A DNA stretch of 35,090 nucleotides from a virus: the IMG/VR virus record IMGVR_UViG_3300030688_000075, positions 1 to 35,090 of that record; one strand, given 5' to 3'. The notes beneath the pieces were generated by a model that was not told where the DNA came from, searched no databases, and was given only the letters and a program-made list of their open reading frames with translations. The position numbers and the translations under genes are program-made. Shown here piece by piece: positions 27,616 to 33,732 of the stretch. Numbering within the stretch: the stretch's first letter is position 1; each line of letters begins with the position of its first letter.

Positions 27616-30600
27616 TAGGAAATGAGCTGACTTACAGAGGCGAAGACAGCGTTGAGGTTCAGCTGTTTATCGGCGTCGTGCCAGATTTCCCCAGGTCCGA
27701 AGCCGATGACCAGGTTAGCGTCGAGCCTGGCGTCGTACATAATTTTCCCCGCCTCTTCGGAAGCTCTGCCCTTAAAATCGGGAAGAAATGTTCTAACCGT
27801 CGTCGCGCCCATGAGCACGATGATCGGCGGCTTCACGATGCTGAGCTCCTTATGGAAGTAGGGCTGAAACATCTTCAATTCCTCTGGCGTGATCGACTTA
27901 CCCGCCTTGGGGCGCTTGATCATCGCCGTCCAGAACGCCTGCTCCGGACGTATATCGGCTTCATCCATCGCCTCCTGCACGCGCTCTAGCGCGAATGGTC
28001 GACGCGAGGGCTTCGACATGAACATCATGTTCTCGGCCTCCTCCTGGGGAGAGGGCGCGTCGAACACGATCATGAACTGGGCGAACTTGCCGATGTACGG
28101 TCGAACCGGAACGCAGTCGGCGACCACGGCGCCGAGCATGACGTTATAGACCTTCTCGAGTCGGCGCGTGTCGCTCTCTTCCAGCGACATTTCGCGGTTC
28201 ACTGGCACGACTCCGGTGATCAAGCCGGGAATGAACTCACGCTGGTATTTAAGCCGGCTGGGGCTGTCTATAGCGGCGTGAGTGGGCTCGATAGCCGCGA
28301 AGCTTCCGATGTTCTCCAAGATCGCTTGCTTGGCGACGTTTATCAGCCGCTTGTTCACGCGCGCCACGAAGTCGGACTGGCTCGTGAACTTGACAGTCGC
28401 GCCCTTCTCGTTCGTTCTCGCCTCGACGATCGCCTTGGCGGCGTTGGCTGAGAGACCCTTGATGCGCGTGAAGGGGATCATCAGCTTCTCGTCGGTGAGA
28501 ATCTCGAAGCGACCCGTGGCCGTGTTGATCTCTGGCGCCTCGACCTTGATGCCGAAACGTTCGGCGTCAGCGAGCAGCGCACCGAGCTTATCCTCCTTCA
28601 CCATCGAGAGCGTCGCGGCATAGAACTCGACCGGGAAATAGGTCTTCAGATACATCGCCTGATAGGAGATCATCGTGTAGGTCACGGAATGGGATTTGTT
28701 GAAGCCGTAACCCGCGAAGCCGGCGATCTTATCGAATTGATGTTCCGCCCATTCCGGCAAGCACCCGATAGTCTTGATGCAGCCGTCGACAAATGTACCG
28801 CGCTCTTTAGCCATCTCAGCCGGGAGTTTCTTGCCCATTATCTTCCGGAGCTTGTCCGCGTTAGATGCTGAATAGCCTGCGATGACTCGCGAGGCCCGCA
28901 TAACCTGTTCCTGATAGACATAAACGCCGAAGGTTGCTTTCAGAACGTCCTCAAGAAGAGGATGGTCATACGTCGTTGCTTCCAGACCTTGCTTACGCTT
29001 CCAATAGCTGTCCATCATTCCGGACTCCATTGGGCCAGGGCGATACAATGCTGTCGCCGCGGTAATATCGTCGAAGGTTATAGTGCCATCTTTACCGAGT
29101 TCCCTAATCAGGCGCCTCATGCCCGCACTCTCGAACTGGAAGCATCCAACAGTTAAACCCTGTGCAAAGTTTGTCAGCACCTTCTCGTCATCGAGAGAGA
29201 TCGTGGTAAGGTTCACCCTCTTGGAGTGCCGCTCGCGAATGTACTTGGATGCGAGGTCGATGATATCAAGCGTCTGCAAGCCGAGGACGTCGAGCTTGAT
29301 CAGCCCTTGATCCTCCACGATGCGCTTGTCCCAATTCACGACGCTCTCGTCGCCTTTGCGATGCTCGATGACCGCGCGTTCGCGAAGGTCACAGCCGCCG
29401 ACGACGATGCCGGAGGCGTGCTGACCCAGGTTGCGCATGACGCCTTCGAGCTTGAGCGAAACGTCCCAGATGCCGGGGAACTTGTCGCGATAGCTGCCGA
29501 TCTCGGCGACCTGTTCCGCGGCGACCTCGAGCTTAACGTGAGCGCCATGAAGCTTCGGCGTGAACTTGGAGCAGGCGTATTCCCGCTCGTCGAGCCCGAA
29601 CATCTTGCCGACGTCACGGATCGCCGAGGCGGGTCCAAGCGTTCCGAAGTTGGTGACGCCCGCTACACGCTCCGCGCCGTATTTCTGAACAAGGTACGCA
29701 ACGATTTCGTGACGGCGTTCTGACATAAAGTCCAGATCAGCATCAGGCAGATCGAGACGATCAGGATTGATAAATCGTTCGAAGAGAAGCCCAAAACGAA
29801 TAGGATCGCAGTCGGTAATGCCCATAAGAAAAGCAACAAGACTTCCGCCGATCGATCCTCGTCCGGGACCGACAAGTATTCCCACACTTTTCGCATAGCT
29901 CACCACGTCCTCTACTAGAAGAAAGTAACCGCCGAAATTCAACGTCTTAAGAACGCCTAGCTCATAGACGAGGCGCGTCTTATAGACCTCCAACTCGGTC
30001 GGATCAGGCTTGTAGCCGAACGTGATGTTTCCGAGACGCTTCGCCCATCCGATCTTGCACTTGGCGACGACCTCGGCAAACTCGTCCGGAGCCATTTTCG
30101 GCAGCGAGACGGCTTGCTTCTTCCATTCGTACTTGATGGAGTCCGTGAGCGCGACGATATTCTGAAGACCATGCTGAAACGCCGTGTTCGTCTCCGCGGG
30201 GTTCGCTCCCCGCTTCAGTAGACGCTTGATCGACTCTCCGCACTCAAGCGTCAAAGCCGCCTTGGTCATCGGATAGAGATCACGGAACGCCGTCGATTTG
30301 TTCCACATGCTCGACAGCGGCGTGTTGGAGCAGATCGCGCCCATCACCTCGGCCGCGTCAGCCTCGCCCTTGTCGTAGCAGATCGGCCGCGACACGAGCG
30401 GCTTGAAGCCATGATCCCGAACCGCTTCAATCGCCTTCGCGTTGAGGGTGTCGAACAGCGGCGTGTTGATAGGCGTCAGCGTCACATAAACGCTCACTGA
30501 CAAGCGAATTTTTTCGAGTATCGACAGCGCGTCTTTATGATGGAACACGCTGTAGACGTCGCTAGAAGCGATTGCAGCGTCGTCCGCATTCATGTCTGCG

Positions 30601-30998
30601 ATCTCATTATAGAGATCAGAGAACGACAGCTTGGCGTTATTGTAGAAATGAGCCTCGTCGTTCGCGAGGCTCAGTAGTCGGAACAGTCCGATCATGCCGC
30701 GCTCGGACAGGACATAATAGGTCAGAAAGTATTCGGTCGGAGCTTTCTCCTTGCCCTCCTTCTTCGGAGGCTTGCGCCAGGTGTGATCGTCGACCAGGCG
30801 GATGCGACATCCGATGATCGGCTTGACGTTCTGTTTCTTGCAGCGGTTCGTTAAGTCGATCATGCCGCTGACGGTCATGGTGTCGGTCAAAGCGATCGCC
30901 GTGGCGCCGGCTTTCACGCCCGCATCCACCAGCCGCTCGATCGAGAGTATGGATTCGCCGATACTGAAATTCGAGCGAGCGGCTAGTAGAGCGTGCAT
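27615..30998 (-). CDS. dnaE: DNA polymerase III alpha subunit (DnaE-type) with C-terminal UDG-like domain
   Basis: An 1127-residue replicase. The PHP region at the start (ARSNFSIGES, IALTDTMTVSG) lacks the usual His/Asp metal ligands (HxH and TDH replaced by RSN and TDT), so it is probably not a working proofreader. The polymerase has GPGRGSIGGSL (378-388), the catalytic PDADLDF (418-424), and later DDITAATALYRPGPM and GFNKSHSVTYT. The last about 175 residues resemble a family-4 uracil-DNA-glycosylase fold (MIVFDAPSPQEEAE, KRPKAGKSITPEE, PPIIVLMGATTV). The usual GEAPG and HPS catalytic motifs are altered, so it is probably a binding module. Start 30998 has AGGA seven bases upstream. Confidence 0.92.
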   Translation of the reverse strand: MHALLAARSNFSIGESILSIERLVDAGVKAGATAIALTDTMTVSGMIDLTNRCKKQNVKPIIGCRIRLVDDHTWRKPPKKEGKEKAPTEYFLTYYVLSERGMIGLFRLLSLANDEAHFYNNAKLSFSDLYNEIADMNADDAAIASSDVYSVFHHKDALSILEKIRLSVSVYVTLTPINTPLFDTLNAKAIEAVRDHGFKPLVSRPICYDKGEADAAEVMGAICSNTPLSSMWNKSTAFRDLYPMTKAALTLECGESIKRLLKRGANPAETNTAFQHGLQNIVALTDSIKYEWKKQAVSLPKMAPDEFAEVVAKCKIGWAKRLGNITFGYKPDPTELEVYKTRLVYELGVLKTLNFGGYFLLVEDVVSYAKSVGILVGPGRGSIGGSLVAFLMGITDCDPIRFGLLFERFINPDRLDLPDADLDFMSERRHEIVAYLVQKYGAERVAGVTNFGTLGPASAIRDVGKMFGLDEREYACSKFTPKLHGAHVKLEVAAEQVAEIGSYRDKFPGIWDVSLKLEGVMRNLGQHASGIVVGGCDLRERAVIEHRKGDESVVNWDKRIVEDQGLIKLDVLGLQTLDIIDLASKYIRERHSKRVNLTTISLDDEKVLTNFAQGLTVGCFQFESAGMRRLIRELGKDGTITFDDITAATALYRPGPMESGMMDSYWKRKQGLEATTYDHPLLEDVLKATFGVYVYQEQVMRASRVIAGYSASNADKLRKIMGKKLPAEMAKERGTFVDGCIKTIGCLPEWAEHQFDKIAGFAGYGFNKSHSVTYTMISYQAMYLKTYFPVEFYAATLSMVKEDKLGALLADAERFGIKVEAPEINTATGRFEILTDEKLMIPFTRIKGLSANAAKAIVEARTNEKGATVKFTSQSDFVARVNKRLINVAKQAILENIGSFAAIEPTHAAIDSPSRLKYQREFIPGLITGVVPVNREMSLEESDTRRLEKVYNVMLGAVVADCVPVRPYIGKFAQFMIVFDAPSPQEEAENMMFMSKPSRRPFALERVQEAMDEADIRPEQAFWTAMIKRPKAGKSITPEELKMFQPYFHKELSIVKPPIIVLMGATTVRTFLPDFKGRASEEAGKIMYDARLDANLVIGFGPGEIWHDADKQLNLNAVFASVSQLIS

Positions 30999-31009
30999 GT
31001 TTGTTTCCT

Positions 31010-31288
31010 TTAACCTTCGAGGCCGCGCCATCCCGTGATCGATACCGTGTCGTATTGCAGGTTGGTGGCGATGAGCTTCTCGACGTTCTCGATGTCCGCC
31101 TGGGTGTAGAGGTCGCGAGGGCCGTTCAGAAAGACGCGCCCCCTCAAGCGCTCGTCACCCTTGATCCATTCGTACCAGATCACGACCTTCTGCGGCGGGA
31201 TCGGCGCCGCTTCCACCACCGGATGATCTTCGGGATCGAGAGCGGCGTTATTTCCCGCGGCGTCAGCGCTTGTATCAGTAGTATCCAT
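31010..31288 (-). CDS. Hypothetical protein, 92 residues
   Basis: I do not recognise this protein. The first 30 residues are acidic and alanine-rich (TDTSADAAGNNAALDPED). The rest, PQKVVIWYEWIKGDERLRG and YTQADIENVEKLIATNL, looks like a small alpha/beta fold. The start overlaps the upstream stop as TAATG. It lies directly before dnaE, at 11 bases from its start. Confidence 0.65.
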   Translation of the reverse strand: MDTTDTSADAAGNNAALDPEDHPVVEAAPIPPQKVVIWYEWIKGDERLRGRVFLNGPRDLYTQADIENVEKLIATNLQYDTVSITGWRGLEG

Positions 31289-31809
31289 TAACCATTTCCT
31301 TTCAGTGTTATGCGTCCATTTTCGTTGGTGATCGCCCCAAGCGCGGTCAGCGCGTGGATAGCTTGGCTCGTGTGAGAGGCCGCGGTCTCACTCGTCCAAT
31401 TCAGTTGCGTCATGAGCGCGAAGCAGAGTTCCGTCCGCTTAACGCCTTCCGTTGCTCTCAACAGCATGTCGCAGGCAATTCTCATAAAGCCAGGTTTGTT
31501 CGTGAACGGGTTCACGCCTTGGCGAAGCTTGTCGGTCACGGTCACGCCAGCGCGTTCGATCCGTTCGAGAAGATCAACGACCTTCACGGGGTAGAGCGCG
31601 GGTGTCGGCGCAACCTCGGGCGTCCGCGACGCGATCGTGATCTGGGCCGACTTCACCTCGATCTTGAACTGCGCCTGAAGCGCCGTCCGCCGAGCTTGAG
31701 ATCGCGGCGCGCATGTCGCCGAGAACATGCAAAGCGAGCAAATCGGCCCATCGCCCTTGTAGATGATGGGTGAGCCAAAACATCCTGGCGCGAGGCTCTG
31801 ATCAATCAT
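31288..31809 (-). CDS. Cys-cluster protein with C-terminal winged-helix-like region
   Basis: Residues 10-33 hold four cysteines in a C-x13-C-x2-C-x5-C array (GCFGSPIIYKGDG then CSLCMFSATC), which could bind zinc or an iron-sulphur cluster. The C-terminal 75 residues (RIACDMLLRATEGVKRTELCF, TSQAIHALTALGAITNENG) look like a winged helix. The combination suggests a DNA-binding regulator or replication accessory factor. I do not know a named family. The start follows the sigma-like stop by two bases. Confidence 0.7.
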   Translation of the reverse strand: MIDQSLAPGCFGSPIIYKGDGPICSLCMFSATCAPRSQARRTALQAQFKIEVKSAQITIASRTPEVAPTPALYPVKVVDLLERIERAGVTVTDKLRQGVNPFTNKPGFMRIACDMLLRATEGVKRTELCFALMTQLNWTSETAASHTSQAIHALTALGAITNENGRITLKGNG

Positions 31810-31811
31810 AA

Positions 31812-32438
31812 TTAACTTGTCTCTCTGGTAGAACGGCCTGCTAATTTCGCTAGCTCACGGTAAATCTTGGAGCGCTCGTAGCCGTAAAGCTCCATGAAGT
31901 CGAACACCATAGCAGCTGTGACGCCCTTTGGGGCAGCGAAATCGCGATCTAGCGATTTAGCGACACGCTTGAACGCCTGATAGTCCTTCACCGCCTCGAT
32001 CAGAAACGCTGGCGGGCTGTCGAGAAACTCCACGAATTGTCGCGTCAACGGCGTCATCTTCGCCATCATGTTCATCTTGCGCTCTTTCGCCTCTAAAAGA
32101 ACATCTTGCCCCTCGGCCCCATCCGATACAGCCGAATGAAGCGAAGCCGCTTCATCTGTTTCATTATCAAGAGAAGCCGCGTGACCCTCTGTAATCTCTT
32201 CCTGAACCCAACGGTTGACATGAAGCTGCATTCCCCGAACCAGATAAGCCCCAAAGGGCACGTTGAATTCAGCCTTCCAGCTGTCGCGCGCCTTGCACCA
32301 TGCGATGCAAAGCTCCTGCTTAATGTCGGCGAGCATCAGACTTCTGGCGCCGCCCGACTGAGCGCGTCGCCAGACCTTCCAGGCGAAGTTGTCGATCGCC
32401 TTCTGATGCGCCGGCGTGAAGATGATCTGGTCGTTCAT
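31812..32438 (-). CDS. Sigma-factor-like protein (region 2-like), possible phage late/middle sigma
   Basis: The 208-residue protein has a DIKQELCIAWCKARDSWKAE helix followed by FNVPFGAYLVRGMQLHVNRW, closely like the D-x-x-Q-E and F-x-x-Y-x-x-x-x-M/I pattern of sigma70 region 2. The rest is helical with a possible HTH at the end (VTAAMVFDFMELYGYERSKI/YRELAKLAGR). T4 gp55 is a known short phage sigma of similar size, and this may be its functional analogue. I chose the ATG at 32438 just after the CobS stop; longer starts would lie in that gene. No clear region 4 is present. Confidence 0.6.
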   Translation of the reverse strand: MNDQIIFTPAHQKAIDNFAWKVWRRAQSGGARSLMLADIKQELCIAWCKARDSWKAEFNVPFGAYLVRGMQLHVNRWVQEEITEGHAASLDNETDEAASLHSAVSDGAEGQDVLLEAKERKMNMMAKMTPLTRQFVEFLDSPPAFLIEAVKDYQAFKRVAKSLDRDFAAPKGVTAAMVFDFMELYGYERSKIYRELAKLAGRSTRETS

Positions 32439-32442
32439 CGCC

Positions 32443-33621
32443 TTATGCCCAAATACGCTGCGCGTAACTATCGGCGACCTCGCGATCGACGCGCGACAAA
32501 CGAGCGCCCCAGGCCGTCTTGAGACCCGCGCGCCAGTCGCCACCCTTCATGACGGCGTATCGACCGGCGTTGATCAGCTCACGAGGCGAGATCGTCGAGG
32601 CGACCTTGCCGCCCTTGAAGGCTTCACGGAAATCATTGGCGAAGCTGACGATCTTCTCCGCGTCTTTCTTGTCGATCTGAGCCTGACCGGAAACGACCAT
32701 CACTTCGACCTTCGGGTCCATGTAGCCGACTTCGACCGTGACGCCGAAGCGGCTATAGTTCGCTGCGTCCTGCATCTGCGTGCCCTGATAGAGCCCGGTT
32801 TCATCGCCGGAACCGTTTGTGTTTCCCGTCGCCACAAACCGGAAGTTCGGATGCGGCTTGACGAGACGCATTTCCGGAGGCGCCTCCTTGATGTAGAGCG
32901 GCTTGCCTTCGAGCACCGGCTGATAGACCGAGGTCACGGGAGCGATCGCGCGGTCGTATTCGTCGGCGCAATAGATGTAACCCTCGATCATCGCGATCGC
33001 GAGCGGCCCATATTGGAAGACGGTCGCGCCGTCCTGAACGACGTACTGCCCGATGATGTGCGATTCTTCGGTGCCGACGGTGTGCTGGACGCGCATGAAC
33101 GGTCGTCTGACGCAGGCGGCGACCTGTTCGAGAACGGTGGTCTTGCCGGTGCCGTGATATCCCCAGAGGTAGCAGCCCGTGTTGAGCTCCAACGCGATCA
33201 GAATGGTCTTGGTCAGCTCGATGTCGAACACATAGTTCGGGTCGCGCTCGGCCAAGAGCAGCTTGGCGTTCTCGTCGTGGTCGTCGAACACAGCGACCAT
33301 GATGTTGCCGCCGCGAGCGTTCTTAGCGGCTTTCGCCTCACCCAGACCGAACACTTCATGAAACGGCTGACGCGAGCCGCCGGCGACGACCATCGCTTTC
33401 GCGACCTTAGCCGCGTTCGCCATCTCGTTGCGCTTCTTGTTCATCGCGACCTGAGCCATCTCGGAGAACAGCGGCTCGCCGGGAAACTCCTCCTGGTAGC
33501 GTTTGACGGTGTAGGTCGGGTGATTATCCCGAAGATGAATCTGGACCGAGTGACACAGCGCCCCATCGATCTTGCATGTTATGCGCGCATTCGACGCGGG
33601 TTCACTCGCTACTTCCGACAT
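32443..33621 (-). CDS. cobS: CobS-like AAA+ ATPase
   Basis: The 392-residue protein has an N-terminal CobS-type motif (HLRDNHPTYTVKRYQEEFPG), a Walker A GYHGTGKTT (154-162), YIYCADEYD as Walker B, and VATGNTNGSGDETG as sensor region. It belongs to the MoxR/CobS branch of AAA+ ATPases. In bacteria CobS and CobT with CobN insert cobalt into the corrin ring for B12. Phage homologues are known, but their true job is debated. The neighbouring VWA gene is CobT-like and the same window has a B12-dependent ribonucleotide reductase. Start has AGGAG seven bases upstream. Confidence 0.85.
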   Translation of the reverse strand: MSEVASEPASNARITCKIDGALCHSVQIHLRDNHPTYTVKRYQEEFPGEPLFSEMAQVAMNKKRNEMANAAKVAKAMVVAGGSRQPFHEVFGLGEAKAAKNARGGNIMVAVFDDHDENAKLLLAERDPNYVFDIELTKTILIALELNTGCYLWGYHGTGKTTVLEQVAACVRRPFMRVQHTVGTEESHIIGQYVVQDGATVFQYGPLAIAMIEGYIYCADEYDRAIAPVTSVYQPVLEGKPLYIKEAPPEMRLVKPHPNFRFVATGNTNGSGDETGLYQGTQMQDAANYSRFGVTVEVGYMDPKVEVMVVSGQAQIDKKDAEKIVSFANDFREAFKGGKVASTISPRELINAGRYAVMKGGDWRAGLKTAWGARLSRVDREVADSYAQRIWA

Positions 33622-33669
33622 TCTCTCGCTCCTATCTCTGTCTGTTTTCTATGTTCATTTATCGCTCGT

Positions 33670-33723
33670 AGCGCTCTGGGTTGCAAGTCAATTCTGACTT
33701 GGTTCGATAACTCCCAGAGCGCT
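33670..33723. repeat. 11-bp inverted repeat around a dyad and -10 box
   Basis: AGCGCTCTGGG (33670-33680) pairs perfectly with CCCAGAGCGCT (33713-33723). Between them lie an 18-bp TCAnnnnTGA palindrome and the -10 box of the cobS promoter. Confidence 0.65.
33684..33701. promoter_or_regulatory. TCAnnnnTGA operator-like dyad (longest copy)
   Basis: CAAGTCAATTCTGACTTG is an 18-bp palindrome with 7-bp arms, four bases downstream of the -10 (33705-33710). Best copy of the recurring dyad family. Confidence 0.7.
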
Positions 33724-33732
33724 TGTTCTCAG
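33705..33732 (-). promoter_or_regulatory. Promoter of cobS
   Basis: CTGAGA (33727-33732), then ACAAGCG, a 16-base spacer and TTATCG (33705-33710). It overlaps the end of the VWA gene. -10 is weak but spacing and dyad position match the family. Confidence 0.5.
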
